Assembly (NCBI GenBank): GCA_016342755.1
Contig: JAEINS010000009.1
Span: 1-64,000, forward strand
DNA: 64,000 nucleotides
Source: Melioribacteraceae bacterium
GTDB lineage: Bacteria; Bacteroidota; Ignavibacteria; Ignavibacteriales; Melioribacteraceae
Reading direction: 5' to 3'
Shown here: in pieces, positions 53,040-63,731 of the stretch
How positions within the stretch are numbered: the first letter of the stretch is position 1
Layout: every line of letters starts with the position of its first letter
Translations under genes and position numbers: made by a program
The notes under the pieces: model-generated
What the model saw: only the letters and a program-made list of their open reading frames with translations
What the model was told of the DNA's origin: nothing
Databases searched by the model: none

Positions 53040-56000
53040 ATGAAAACTAAACTATTTCTGCTTCTTTTTTTCTCTGTGTTACTAACAAATCTTTACTCTC
53101 AAGACAAAGTAAAACTACAATTTTCTCATTCCAGAGGTTTTTATACTGAGGCTTTCAATTTAAGTGTAACATCTGAGGCATCTAACGTAACCATTAAATA
53201 TACACTTGATGGAACCGACCCGCAAATTTCTAGTTCAACACTAACCACATTAGCTCCTTTAAATATAAAAATCAATCCAAATAATTTTACATTTAGAGAT
53301 AAGGCTCCGGGCTATATACTAAAAGCAATCGGGTTAAATAGTGACGATTCATCAAAAGTTTATACTCATACTTATTTATTCGCAAATAAGGTTGTAGAGC
53401 TTTCAGTACAGAATAGAGTACCTGGAAATAAATGGCCTGATGAATATGTAAACGGGCAGCAGATCTTTTATGGATTAGATACTGACATTACAAACGATTC
53501 AAGATATAAAACTAAAATTGTGGATGCTCTGCTGGATATTCCTTCTATTTCTGTTGTAATGAATCTGGATGATCTTTTTGATCCGGCGACAGGAATTTAT
53601 GTTAACGCGTTAAGACACGGAATTGAATGGGAAAGAGCAGCATCAATAGAATTACTAAATCCGGATGGCAGTAATGGATTCCAAATAGATGCCGGAATTA
53701 GAATTAGAGGCGGCTGGAGCAGACACAGTGATTTTCCAAAACATGCGTTCCGATTATTTTTTAGAGAAGAGTATGGAGCTTCTAAGCTGGAGTTTCCGCT
53801 TTTTGAAAATGAAGGAACGGATAAGTTTGATAAAATTGATTTAAGAACTTCGCAAAATTATGCATGGGCAAATGATGGCAGTAGTTTAAATACTATGGTA
53901 CGTGAAGTTTTTTCGCGGGATACACAACGCGATATGGATGATCCTTATACCAGAAGCAGATATTATCACCTTTATATTAATGGAACATACTGGGGTTTGT
54001 ACCAGACTCAGGAACGTTCCGAAGCTTCTTATGCCGAAGAATATTTTGGCGGAAATAAAGAGGATTACGATGTTGTAAAAGTAAATACCGGTGAAAATTA
54101 TAATCTGTATGTTATTGAAGCTACTGACGGCAATCTTACCGCCTGGAATAATTTATGGGATTACTGTAATAGCGGTTTTAAAAATGATGAAAATTATTTT
54201 AAAGTTCAGGGTTTAAATAGTGATGGAACGGTAAATCCGGGTTATCCAAAATTAGTTGATATTAATAATTTAGCAGATTACATGTTAATAACCTTTTACG
54301 TGGGTGATTTTGACGGACCGGTTTCAAATTTTTCCGGTAATAACAATCCAAATAATTTCTATGGTATTTACAATCGTGTTAACCCTGACGGATTTAAATT
54401 TTTCCGTCATGACGGGGAACATACTATGATGGATAAAAATTGGACACACGGTGATTGGAGCCACGATAGAACAGGTCCATTTCCAGCCGGAGAAATAAAA
54501 GAAAAATTTAATCCTCAGTGGCTGCACCAAAAGTTATGCGAAAACCCTAATTATCTGGTTCATTTTTCTGACAGAGTATATAAACATTTTTATAAAAACG
54601 GAATTCTTACAACAACCCAAAATATTGACCGCCTGAACAGCAGAAAAGATCAGATTGATCTTGCGATAATTGCTGAATCAGCGCGCTGGGGTGGCGTAAA
54701 ACGATCTCCGGCAAGAAACAGAGATAACGACTGGCTTCCGGCAGTAAACTATCTTATAAATACTTATATGCCACAACGCGGAGATGTAATACTTTCACAA
54801 TTAAAATCTAAAAACTGGTATCCGGCATTTCAGCCGCCGATAATTAATTTGAACGATGGTTTAGTTGAAACCGGAACAAAATTAAAACTTAGCAGTCCGG
54901 TTGGGGAAATCTATTACACAGAAGATGGAACTGATCCTTTTGGGGAAAGTGCCGTTTCCGGACAAAAAAACCTTAAGCTAATTTATGAATACTCGCAAAA
55001 AAGAGCCCTGGTTCCTACTAAAGAAATTTCTAATAACTGGAAATTGGAATACAGTTTTGATGACTCTGACTGGGATGTTGTATCCGGAACACCCGGCGGA
55101 ATCGGTTATGAAAATGGTTCAGGTTATGAAGCATATATTAAGTATGATACTAAAAGTAAAATGCTCGATAAGTCAGCCGGTTGTTATATGCGGATTCCTT
55201 TTAACTTAAATGACGATCCTGCCAGTCTAAATTTTCTTAACCTTAATATGCGTTACGATGATGGATTTGTTGTTTATCTAAACGGTGAAATGATTTTATC
55301 AATTAATGCTCCTGCAAATCCAACTTATTCTTCACTTGCGCTGGGAAACCATGAGGCCGATTCTTTTGAACAATTTGATATTTCTAATGCAATAAGTCAT
55401 CTTATAAAAGGCAACAACATTTTAGCTATTCATGGTTTAAATGTTTCAACCGGCAGTTCCGATTTTCTTATTTCAGCAGAACTTATTGCCGGTTCAACAG
55501 GTGATTTCTCTAATAGCATTTCAGCAGGCGCAAAAAAATATAGTGGTGAAATTGAAATATTACAGACCTCAAATATTAAAACACGCGTTTTGTATAATAA
55601 CACATGGAGCGCGTTAAATGAGGTTATGCTTACTGTTGATTCTGATTTCTCTAATATTAAGATTACTGAAATACATTATCATCCAATTGAAAGTGATGGA
55701 ATTGATGGAGACGAATTTGAATTTTTGGAAATTAAAAATATCGGTTCTGAAGAATATAACTTGTCATATACTGCTTTTATAAAAGGAATAGATTACACAT
55801 TCCCGGTAAATTCTGTTCTTTCACCAAATAATTTTATTGTCCTTGCATCAAATAAAACTGAGTTTAAAAATAGATATGGATTTGAACCTTTTGATGAATA
55901 CAGCGGCAATCTAAATAACGGAGGCGAGGAAATAGTTTTTGCTTCCGCTTCAGCCGACACAATTTTTGCATTTGAATATAATGATAAAGATCCATGGCCA

Positions 56001-57389
56001 ACTTCAGCAGACGGATTAGGTTTTTCATTAGCGGCTAATAATCCTGCTCCGACCGGAGACCCTGGAGAAAGCAGTTATTGGAGAACTTCATCATCATTGC
56101 ACGGTTCGCCCGGCGCGGATGACTTAACACAATATATTTTACCAGTATACATCAATGAAATTTTAACACATACAGATTATCCGCAAGTTGATTATATAGA
56201 AATCTACAATCCGAATAATTCAAGCTTGAATATTGGAAACTGGTATTTATCAGATAATCTTATTGATCCTAAAAAATGGAAAATCCCTTCAGGAACTGTA
56301 ATTGAACCGGACAGTTATATTTTATTTAATGAAGCACACTATGTGGATTCCACACTTATAACTGATCAGAATGAATTTGGATCAAGTTTCTCACTTAATT
56401 CGCATGGTGAAGTTATTTATATTTATTCCGCGAATGAATCGGGTAATCTAACCGGGTATATTCACGGATTCGCTTTTGGCGAAGCTGAAAATGGTGTATC
56501 AATTGGCAGATATATAGATAGTGAAGATGAAGAACATTTTGTTAATCAGAAAGATATTTCACCCGAAGCAACAAACTTAGGACCAGATGTTGGACCATTA
56601 GTAATAACGAAAATAAATTATGAACCGGATAATAACAATGTTGAGTTTCTTGAATTAAAAAATATTTCTTCATTCAATCTTGATTTATACGATCCTCTTG
56701 AAACTGAAAATACATGGAAAGTCGGCGGAGTTGGTTTCACATTTCCCGCGGATATTATTTTGAAACCAAAAGAAATTATTTACTTAACTGAATCGGGCAT
56801 TACAATTGCAGATTTCAGGCATAAATATAATTTGAGCAATGATATAAGAGTTTTTAACTATGACGGTAAACTTGATAACAATGGCGAACGATTAACCCTG
56901 TTAAAACCTGCTGAAGCGTTTGAATTGGATGGTGAAACAATAATCCCTTATATAACTGTTGATGAAGTACGGTATAACGATAAAAGTCCATGGCCGCTGG
57001 GTGCCGACAGTACAGGGAATTCAATTGCCCGAATTAATGAAAATGAGTACGGCAATGATCCAGTAAACTGGCAACTGGAAACATTAACTGATTTGGATGA
57101 AACGGATAATGCTATTCCGGTCAGATATAGCCTGAGTCAGAATTATCCAAATCCTTTTAATCCGTCAACAGCTATTAACTATCAGCTAACAGATAATGGC
57201 CATGTTTCCCTAACGGTTTACGATATTCTTGGAAATGAAGTTTTACAGCTTGTAAATAAAAATCAGAGTGCAGGTACATACAAAATAAAATTTGATACTT
57301 CAAAATATAATATGTCAAGCGGAATATATTTCTACCAAATTAGAAGTAACAGCTTTGTGGAAACTAAAAAAATGATACTTTTAAAATAG
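53040..57389 (+). CDS. Secreted CotH kinase-family protein with lamin-tail domains and T9SS sorting domain
   Basis: A 1449-aa exported protein. Order: signal peptide (1-20, NLYSQ); a chitobiase/hexosaminidase C-terminal-like domain (ITIKYTLDGTDP, about 50-110); a CotH kinase-like domain (about 170-550) with FRHDGEHTMMDKNW near 457; a second TDGTDP-type domain (GEIYYTEDGTDPFGE, about 620-640); three lamin-tail domains (about 875-985, 1035-1145, 1190-1300; FLEIKNIGSEEYNLS, DYIEIYNPNNSSLNIGNWYLSD, VEFLELKNISSFNLDL); and the T9SS sorting domain (NYPNPFNPSTAINY ... KKMILLK). CotH proteins phosphorylate partner proteins in spores; this surface version probably binds or modifies an extracellular target. 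Confidence 0.9.
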   Translation: MKTKLFLLLFFSVLLTNLYSQDKVKLQFSHSRGFYTEAFNLSVTSEASNVTIKYTLDGTDPQISSSTLTTLAPLNIKINPNNFTFRDKAPGYILKAIGLNSDDSSKVYTHTYLFANKVVELSVQNRVPGNKWPDEYVNGQQIFYGLDTDITNDSRYKTKIVDALLDIPSISVVMNLDDLFDPATGIYVNALRHGIEWERAASIELLNPDGSNGFQIDAGIRIRGGWSRHSDFPKHAFRLFFREEYGASKLEFPLFENEGTDKFDKIDLRTSQNYAWANDGSSLNTMVREVFSRDTQRDMDDPYTRSRYYHLYINGTYWGLYQTQERSEASYAEEYFGGNKEDYDVVKVNTGENYNLYVIEATDGNLTAWNNLWDYCNSGFKNDENYFKVQGLNSDGTVNPGYPKLVDINNLADYMLITFYVGDFDGPVSNFSGNNNPNNFYGIYNRVNPDGFKFFRHDGEHTMMDKNWTHGDWSHDRTGPFPAGEIKEKFNPQWLHQKLCENPNYLVHFSDRVYKHFYKNGILTTTQNIDRLNSRKDQIDLAIIAESARWGGVKRSPARNRDNDWLPAVNYLINTYMPQRGDVILSQLKSKNWYPAFQPPIINLNDGLVETGTKLKLSSPVGEIYYTEDGTDPFGESAVSGQKNLKLIYEYSQKRALVPTKEISNNWKLEYSFDDSDWDVVSGTPGGIGYENGSGYEAYIKYDTKSKMLDKSAGCYMRIPFNLNDDPASLNFLNLNMRYDDGFVVYLNGEMILSINAPANPTYSSLALGNHEADSFEQFDISNAISHLIKGNNILAIHGLNVSTGSSDFLISAELIAGSTGDFSNSISAGAKKYSGEIEILQTSNIKTRVLYNNTWSALNEVMLTVDSDFSNIKITEIHYHPIESDGIDGDEFEFLEIKNIGSEEYNLSYTAFIKGIDYTFPVNSVLSPNNFIVLASNKTEFKNRYGFEPFDEYSGNLNNGGEEIVFASASADTIFAFEYNDKDPWPTSADGLGFSLAANNPAPTGDPGESSYWRTSSSLHGSPGADDLTQYILPVYINEILTHTDYPQVDYIEIYNPNNSSLNIGNWYLSDNLIDPKKWKIPSGTVIEPDSYILFNEAHYVDSTLITDQNEFGSSFSLNSHGEVIYIYSANESGNLTGYIHGFAFGEAENGVSIGRYIDSEDEEHFVNQKDISPEATNLGPDVGPLVITKINYEPDNNNVEFLELKNISSFNLDLYDPLETENTWKVGGVGFTFPADIILKPKEIIYLTESGITIADFRHKYNLSNDIRVFNYDGKLDNNGERLTLLKPAEAFELDGETIIPYITVDEVRYNDKSPWPLGADSTGNSIARINENEYGNDPVNWQLETLTDLDETDNAIPVRYSLSQNYPNPFNPSTAINYQLTDNGHVSLTVYDILGNEVLQLVNKNQSAGTYKIKFDTSKYNMSSGIYFYQIRSNSFVETKKMILLK

Positions 57390-57452
57390 ATTGCATTCCA
57401 GTAATATATTCCTAAATTACCCTCATTAATATATTTATATGATGAGGGTAGA

Positions 57453-60400
57453 ATGGCACTAAAACGAATCACTATAATTATTATCTGTTTAAACATTTTT
57501 GCGTTTGCTGAAAGCGAAGATGGTAAAAAACATCTTCCTAAAAATTCTGCTGATGTCCACTATTCCTTTTTTAACATCAATAACATTTCTACCAGTATTA
57601 ATAATAATGGAGAAATGGATAATTATTCAGGAAGTAATAGTTTTGAATTTCCTCAAGGTTCTAATGCAAACTTAGTTTATGCAAGCGGCTTAGTTTGGGG
57701 AGCAAAAATAAATGATGAACTCAGAGTTGGCGGATCAACTTTTAATTCCGGATTGCAACCTGGGGCAATTTTAGACAACGGAAAAGCAGAAGACCCATCA
57801 TCTGAAAATGTTCGTGTGTTCAGAGTTCGTCCAGATTGGGAAACAGCCGAATTAAGCAATGATCTTTCATATAATGAAACAGATCAGGAAGTTTACCGTA
57901 ATCAATATCAAAAAGACTGGAATGAATGGCCTGCCGAAAAAGGTGCTCCTTTTAATGATGTAAATAATAATGGTATCTATGAATCAACAATAGACATTCC
58001 CGGAGTTCCCGGAGCCAACCAGACCTTATGGTATGTAGCAAATGATTTGAACCCGGAAAAAACAAATGGATTATACGGTTCGTTACCAATGGAAATTGAA
58101 GTTCAGGTAACTGTCTGGGGTTACAGTTCTACTGATTTGTTAAACTCAACAATGTTCAAGAAATATAAAGTCATCAATAAAAGCAGCAATACTTTTGAAG
58201 ATATGTATTTTTCATTCTGGACTGATGATGATCTTGGCGATTCTGCTGATGATCTGATAGGTTACGATACTTCTTTAGCCGCGGCTTATGAATACAATAG
58301 TAATAATATAGATGGATTTTATGGGGTTAGTGTTCCTGCGCTGGGATACTATTTTTTAAAAACACCAATAAATTCAGAACCTAATCAAATAGGAACAACA
58401 GGGCATTATCACATTTACAAAGGATCATTATACAATAGTGATCCTGATGGGACTAAGCAGTTTTATAATTTATTTGAGGGGAAATACAGCGATTCGGGAG
58501 AGACCAGAATTAATCCTTTAACAGGAAAAGCCGATCCTTTTAGTTTCAACGGTAATCCGGTAAACGGTACAGGATGGATAGATGGTGTTGAAGTCGGCCC
58601 CGGCGACAGACGGCATGGAATTTACAGCGGCACTATTGATATGAAACCTGGTGATACTCAGGAAATTGTTGTTGCGCAAACAGCGTCATTTGGTAAAAAT
58701 AATCTTAACGCGATTACCGAAATGAAAAAGAAAGTTTATAACATAAAAAAATCTTATGAAAGTTCATTCTCCAATATTGCTGATCTGCCTATAAATTCTA
58801 TTGAATTATCATCCGAAGATATTTATAATAAAATTGAAGTTTCATGGACTAAATCAACTAAATTCGAAAATCATTCTGATAACGGATATAAGTTTGAAGG
58901 GTACAAAATTTATCAGCTGCCAACCGCAATGAAGTCTTCAAAACCAGGTGAATTACTTGAAGTTCAGGATCTGAATAACGGTATCCAAAAAATTGATGAT
59001 CTTGTTTATGATCCAAATTCTGAAACAACTAAACATCAGACAATTTTTAATGGAAATAATTCCGGGCTTAATTATAACTTTACCTTAAATTGGGATCATA
59101 TTAATAACACTAATCTGGTGAGCGGAAAACCCTATTATGTTGGGATATCCGCAGTTTTCTATAATCCGGGAGCAGATGATTTATTCAAAGTTTACGAAAC
59201 CGGTATTTCTATAATTGAATGTAAGTTTTATGATGAAGAACTTGCTTACCATTATAACGAAACATTTAACGCTATCCATGAAAACGGAAACTCCGATTGT
59301 GAAGTTAATGTTACAGTTGTTGATCCGGGTAAACTAACCGGTGATAAATACAAACTTTCATTCACGGATCAAATTCATTATTTAGATGAACAGGGCTGGA
59401 AAGTTTTTGATCAGCAAATATTAGATAAAGATATCTATCCTGCATCAATTTCCGCTAAAGTTTATCCTGTTTTAGATAACGAATATGAACTTAAAATCAG
59501 GATTAAAAATCTTGAACTTTCTTCTGATGGCTCTTACGCTGATTCGTTAAAAATTATTCTGCCATCCAATATTGAAATAGTAAGAACTTACCCCGGTTTT
59601 AATTATTATATCGTAAGATCTTATGTAAATAATAATTTAAACACTGTTATTTGGAAACATGAACAACCTCAAAATATTGAAGGTGGTGAAATACTTCCCT
59701 TTGATAATTTTATTGTTACTCTTAAAAATGTAAATCTCCCTTTTAACATTGAATATAAATTATACGACGATGATATAAATTTTGAACAAAACAAAGATGC
59801 GGAAGGAAATGTAACTGTCAGCAATTTCGACTATTACAGGGCAAATCTTGTTAAAACTGAATTATTTAATCAGACAAAAAATAAATTAGTGATAAAAGAT
59901 TATGTAATTGAGGCTTATAATTTTAGCGACAAGTGGTTTCAGTTTAACCAACAATTTCCAACAATCGATGGATTTACAGTGAACTTTAATTTCTTTAACA
60001 CTTCAAGTTATCCAAGCTTTAGAGCGTTAACCTATGTAGAAGGTGTTAAAACAAGATCCGTAAATTGGCTTGATGTAAATTACCCTCAAGACTTTTTTGG
60101 AACGGCTGAAACTGACAGCAAAATATTAAGACAAAGTTATGAATTGAAATTAGACGGTATAATTGAAGCAACTGAACAAGACGGTAAAATTATTAAAAAA
60201 GTTAAAGCCGGAACAGGATCAATTGCTACAATTTATGGTGCCGGTAATTATGAATTAAAAGATCATCCTTTGAATTCAAATTCGTATACAAATGCGCCTT
60301 TTGCTATCAGAGTTCCATTTAAGATTTACAACAAAGACAATGGCAAAAAAATAAACCTGGCTTTTTATGATAAAGGTCAAACATTATCGCAAAATCAGTT

Positions 60401-60893
60401 TTCAGCTTTTCCTAACAGGGTACAGTGTGCTTTAATAAATGCTCCTTATAATGAAAAAGTTAATAATCCATTTGAAGAATCCGTTGCAAAAAATATTACA
60501 TGGCTTGTTGATCTGTCTTATGTTTATAATGAAGACGCGTATAAAATTGAGCTTGATGTAATAAATGCAACTGAACCGGGAATTGATGAATACATTTTTA
60601 CTACTTATATGAATGAAACTGATCTTCCGGATGATTATGTACTTTACCAGAATTATCCAAATCCATTTAATCCTACTACAAAAATTCTATTTAAAATAAA
60701 CACTACACAAAAAGTTAAAATTGAAGTTTTTGATATTTTAGGCCGGAAAGTTGAAACACTGATCGATAAAGATTATTTGCCCGGTACTTATAAAGTTGAT
60801 TTTAATGGAACCAATTTATCAAGCGGAGTTTATGTTTATAGAATTGAGACAAACAATTTTACCAGAACTAAAAAAATGTTGCTCCTAAAATAG
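57453..60893 (+). CDS. Large secreted protein with T9SS sorting domain
   Basis: A 1146-aa protein, 63 bases downstream of the CotH gene on the same strand, so probably co-transcribed. Signal peptide 1-18 (IFAFAE). The body resembles the protein at 10447 in plan: FDDVNNNGIYESTIDIPGVPG-like Asp-rich region, a stretch of repeated beta-rich domains and a fibronectin-like region (GYKFEGYKIYQL ... GKPYYVGISAVF). It ends with a clear T9SS sorting domain (NYPNPFNPTTKILF, VFDILGRKVETL, KKMLLLK). The role is unknown; a cell-surface partner of the CotH protein is one idea. Confidence 0.82.
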   Translation: MALKRITIIIICLNIFAFAESEDGKKHLPKNSADVHYSFFNINNISTSINNNGEMDNYSGSNSFEFPQGSNANLVYASGLVWGAKINDELRVGGSTFNSGLQPGAILDNGKAEDPSSENVRVFRVRPDWETAELSNDLSYNETDQEVYRNQYQKDWNEWPAEKGAPFNDVNNNGIYESTIDIPGVPGANQTLWYVANDLNPEKTNGLYGSLPMEIEVQVTVWGYSSTDLLNSTMFKKYKVINKSSNTFEDMYFSFWTDDDLGDSADDLIGYDTSLAAAYEYNSNNIDGFYGVSVPALGYYFLKTPINSEPNQIGTTGHYHIYKGSLYNSDPDGTKQFYNLFEGKYSDSGETRINPLTGKADPFSFNGNPVNGTGWIDGVEVGPGDRRHGIYSGTIDMKPGDTQEIVVAQTASFGKNNLNAITEMKKKVYNIKKSYESSFSNIADLPINSIELSSEDIYNKIEVSWTKSTKFENHSDNGYKFEGYKIYQLPTAMKSSKPGELLEVQDLNNGIQKIDDLVYDPNSETTKHQTIFNGNNSGLNYNFTLNWDHINNTNLVSGKPYYVGISAVFYNPGADDLFKVYETGISIIECKFYDEELAYHYNETFNAIHENGNSDCEVNVTVVDPGKLTGDKYKLSFTDQIHYLDEQGWKVFDQQILDKDIYPASISAKVYPVLDNEYELKIRIKNLELSSDGSYADSLKIILPSNIEIVRTYPGFNYYIVRSYVNNNLNTVIWKHEQPQNIEGGEILPFDNFIVTLKNVNLPFNIEYKLYDDDINFEQNKDAEGNVTVSNFDYYRANLVKTELFNQTKNKLVIKDYVIEAYNFSDKWFQFNQQFPTIDGFTVNFNFFNTSSYPSFRALTYVEGVKTRSVNWLDVNYPQDFFGTAETDSKILRQSYELKLDGIIEATEQDGKIIKKVKAGTGSIATIYGAGNYELKDHPLNSNSYTNAPFAIRVPFKIYNKDNGKKINLAFYDKGQTLSQNQFSAFPNRVQCALINAPYNEKVNNPFEESVAKNITWLVDLSYVYNEDAYKIELDVINATEPGIDEYIFTTYMNETDLPDDYVLYQNYPNPFNPTTKILFKINTTQKVKIEVFDILGRKVETLIDKDYLPGTYKVDFNGTNLSSGVYVYRIETNNFTRTKKMLLLK

Positions 60894-60901
60894 TATTAAA
60901 A

Positions 60902-60933
60902 AGGAACCCAATATTTTTAAAATATTGGGTTCC
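60902..60933 (+). terminator. Hairpin after the T9SS gene
   Basis: AGGAACCCAATATT / AATATTGGGTTCCT pairs perfectly around TTTTAA, just past the stop codon, with little T-run. A second, better terminator follows at 60953. Confidence 0.5.
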
Positions 60934-60952
60934 TGGTAAAAATATTAGATAG

Positions 60953-60982
60953 AAAAAAAGGCACTGTTTAGGTGCCTTTTTT
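60953..60982. terminator. Bidirectional terminator between T9SS gene and cheW
   Basis: AAAAAGGCAC/GTGCCTTTTT with a 7-base loop has a T-run on the plus strand and, reading the other way, a T-run for the minus-strand cheW gene. Confidence 0.82.
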
Positions 60983-60986
60983 AATC

Positions 60987-61460
60987 TTAAAGAGAAGCTT
61001 TTTCTTCAACAGATAATATTTTATCAAGATCTAATAAAATAATTAATCTGTCTTCAAGTTTACCAACAGAAACAATATAATCGGAACTAACTCCGCCAAC
61101 TATGTCTGGCGGCGGCTCTGTAACCGATTTAGAAATCCTTAAGACTTCACTAACTTCATCAACTACAAATCCTATTGTCTTACCCTGAATATCAACAACA
61201 ATTATTCTGGTATGATTGTCATATTCTTTCCGATCCATTTCAAGTCGTCTGCGTAAGTCAATTACAGGTATAACTCTTCCGCGCAAATTAATTATTCCTT
61301 CTACAAAGTCAGGTGTATTTGGAACCTGGGTAATTTCAAGCATCCTATTAATTTCCTGAACCTTTAAAATATCAACACCAAACTCTTCTTCACCAATCTT
61401 AAAACTCACAAGCTGAAGAATTTCAGATTCGCTAGATGCTATTTTTTCCTCATTGGACAT
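60987..61460 (-). CDS. cheW: Chemotaxis coupling protein CheW
   Basis: A 157-aa CheW: QLVSFKIGEEEFGVDILKVQEIN, TQVPNTPDFVEGIINLRGRVIPVIDLRRRL, and IIVVDIQGKTIGFVVDEVSEVLRI. I start it at the ATG of MSNEEKIA (complement of 61458-61460), 9 bases after GGAG; an upstream TTG would place that Shine-Dalgarno inside the coding region. CheW links receptors to the CheA kinase. It lies 81 bases downstream of the MCP gene, so it is co-transcribed with it; CheA is not in the window. Confidence 0.93.
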   Translation of the reverse strand: MSNEEKIASSESEILQLVSFKIGEEEFGVDILKVQEINRMLEITQVPNTPDFVEGIINLRGRVIPVIDLRRRLEMDRKEYDNHTRIIVVDIQGKTIGFVVDEVSEVLRISKSVTEPPPDIVGGVSSDYIVSVGKLEDRLIILLDLDKILSVEEKASL

Positions 61461-61541
61461 TCTTATTTTCTCCAATCAATTTTATGAATATGTATCTATT
61501 ATCGTATTTATGAGTATTTATTTTAGCTGATTTATAGAATT

Positions 61542-63497
61542 TTAAGTCAATAAATTATTTCTTTTACTAATATTTTTATTTTCATCAACTTTAAATTCGC
61601 TAATTAAATCTGTAAGCTTAACTGTTAATCTGTTTAAATCATCCGCTGTAATAGAAACCTGCTGTATAGCTTCGGCAGATTCATTTGCAACTTTATTTAT
61701 TCCTTCAACATTATTTCCAATTTCTTCGGCTGTTGATGATTGCTCTTCACTTGCAGAAGCAACCTGATTTATTTCTGCTGTAACATTTTTAACACTATTA
61801 ACAATCTGATGTAAAGCGTTTTCAACTTCTTCAGTTATTTTTTCACCTTCTAGAACAATGTCTTTTGCTTCACTCATAGATTTATCAGCTTCCTCAGCCT
61901 CTGTCTGAATTGCTTTTATAGTTTCCGCAATTTCTTTTGTTGCTTTAGTTGTTCTTTCAGCCAGCTTTCTAACTTCATCGGCAACAACAGCAAATCCGCG
62001 TCCTTGTTCACCGGCTCTTGCGGCTTCAATTGCTGCATTAAGAGCTAATAAATTTGTCTGGTCAGCAATATCATCAATCACCTGGGTTATTTCACCAATC
62101 TGCTCAGTTTTAGTAGTTAACGAAGCAACTACTGTTCCTGTTCTTTCAGTGGCGTTCGATATTTTCTCCATTCCGGCTTTATTGTCTTTTACCTTTTTCA
62201 TTCCTTCGGCAGCCTGAGAATTTGCTTCTTCTGCCGAAGTTGCCGCATTAATTGCATTCTGCGATGTTTCAATAATAGTTTTTATCATTTGTTCTACTGC
62301 CGAAGCAACTTCGTGTGTCTGTGAACTTTGCTCCTGTGCTCCTGCCGCCATTTCTTCGGTACTTGCCGATATCTGACTGCTTGAACTCGCAATTGCCTGA
62401 ATTGCATCGTTCACGGATCTTATCATTTTATGTATTCTTGTTACGGCATTATTAAACCCTGAATAAAGTTTACCAATATCATCATCTTCTTTTACATCAA
62501 GTAAAACTGTTAAATCTCCGTCCGAAAATTTATTCATTTCGCCTAATATTATTTCCACTGAATGGGATAAATATTTTTGATTTTCTTCAGCCAGAGATTT
62601 TGCCGCTTCCGATTCCTGAGCTAATCGATTTGCTTCTTCACTTTTTTTATTCACTTCATCAATAGAAGCCTTAATATTAACAACCATTTTATTAAAAGCC
62701 TTAGCTATTAAACCCAGTTCATTATTTCCAGTTATATTAACATTAACCTCAACATCTCCATCCGCTACTTTTTGAGCGGCTTCGGCAAGAAGTTTCACTT
62801 TCCTGGATATACCAAGAGCAATAAATCCGCCAATTATTAAACCAACAATTACGGTAATTATTAAATGTATTTGCACATTTGTTCTAATAGCGGAAACCAG
62901 AACTTCAACATCATCAACATAAATACCGCTTCCAACAATCCAGCCCCACTTATCGAATAATTTAACAAAAGATATTTTGGGAACAGGCTTTTCACTTCCT
63001 GCTTTGGCCCACATATAATCTACATATCCTTCGCCGCCGGTTTTAACAACTTCACACATTTCAATAAACAAATATTTCCCGTTGGGATCTTTATTTTTGC
63101 GTAATGATTTTCCATCCAACTCCGCTTTTATCGGATGCATCACCATTTCTACATCTGTATTATGTATCCAAAAATAATTGCTTTTATCATAACGTAATCC
63201 TTTTATATCTCGTTTAGCTAAATCTTTGGCTTCCTCTTCGGTAATTTTTCCTTCAATGGCTATTTTATCGTATAGTTCAATTATACTATACGCAGTCTCA
63301 ACTAAATGCCTGGTTTCAGCTTTTTTATCCTCATAAAGAGAAGCTTTTACTTCCGGAAGTAAACTAAAAAAAGCATAGGTTAGAAACATTACTAAAAGAA
63401 CAAATACCAGAAGAATAATCTTAGGAAAGACATTCCAATCGGAAAAATTTATTATTTTTTTTACACTATATATTTTAGTCTGATTTGAGTTGTTCAT
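61542..63497 (-). CDS. Methyl-accepting chemotaxis protein with single Cache domain
   Basis: A 651-aa receptor. TM1 about 23-45, TM2 about 208-230. The periplasmic part between is a single Cache domain ([63 protein letters not shown]). A HAMP domain follows TM2 ([20 protein letters not shown]) and a second HAMP-like stretch near 310-360 ([26 protein letters not shown]). The signalling hairpin has [20 protein letters not shown] and [18 protein letters not shown]. No C-terminal CheR pentapeptide. The tandem HAMP-like layout is less common. It heads a short operon with cheW. Confidence 0.94.
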   Translation of the reverse strand: MNNSNQTKIYSVKKIINFSDWNVFPKIILLVFVLLVMFLTYAFFSLLPEVKASLYEDKKAETRHLVETAYSIIELYDKIAIEGKITEEEAKDLAKRDIKGLRYDKSNYFWIHNTDVEMVMHPIKAELDGKSLRKNKDPNGKYLFIEMCEVVKTGGEGYVDYMWAKAGSEKPVPKISFVKLFDKWGWIVGSGIYVDDVEVLVSAIRTNVQIHLIITVIVGLIIGGFIALGISRKVKLLAEAAQKVADGDVEVNVNITGNNELGLIAKAFNKMVVNIKASIDEVNKKSEEANRLAQESEAAKSLAEENQKYLSHSVEIILGEMNKFSDGDLTVLLDVKEDDDIGKLYSGFNNAVTRIHKMIRSVNDAIQAIASSSSQISASTEEMAAGAQEQSSQTHEVASAVEQMIKTIIETSQNAINAATSAEEANSQAAEGMKKVKDNKAGMEKISNATERTGTVVASLTTKTEQIGEITQVIDDIADQTNLLALNAAIEAARAGEQGRGFAVVADEVRKLAERTTKATKEIAETIKAIQTEAEEADKSMSEAKDIVLEGEKITEEVENALHQIVNSVKNVTAEINQVASASEEQSSTAEEIGNNVEGINKVANESAEAIQQVSITADDLNRLTVKLTDLISEFKVDENKNISKRNNLLT

Positions 63498-63731
63498 TAT
63501 TAACTCCTAATCGATAATATCTGAAATTTTTGAATTATTTCTTTCTGTAAAGAAAATCTAAGGTTTTAATTACTTAACAATACATAAGAAATATATTTTT
63601 TGATACTTAATAAGCAAACCACCATATTGGTAATTAATAACGTATTAAATAAGTGCTGCGATGAATAATCGGATAATATTTACTTTTTTAAAGAAAATAT
63701 CTTTTAAAAAAACAAAAATCAAATTAATAAT

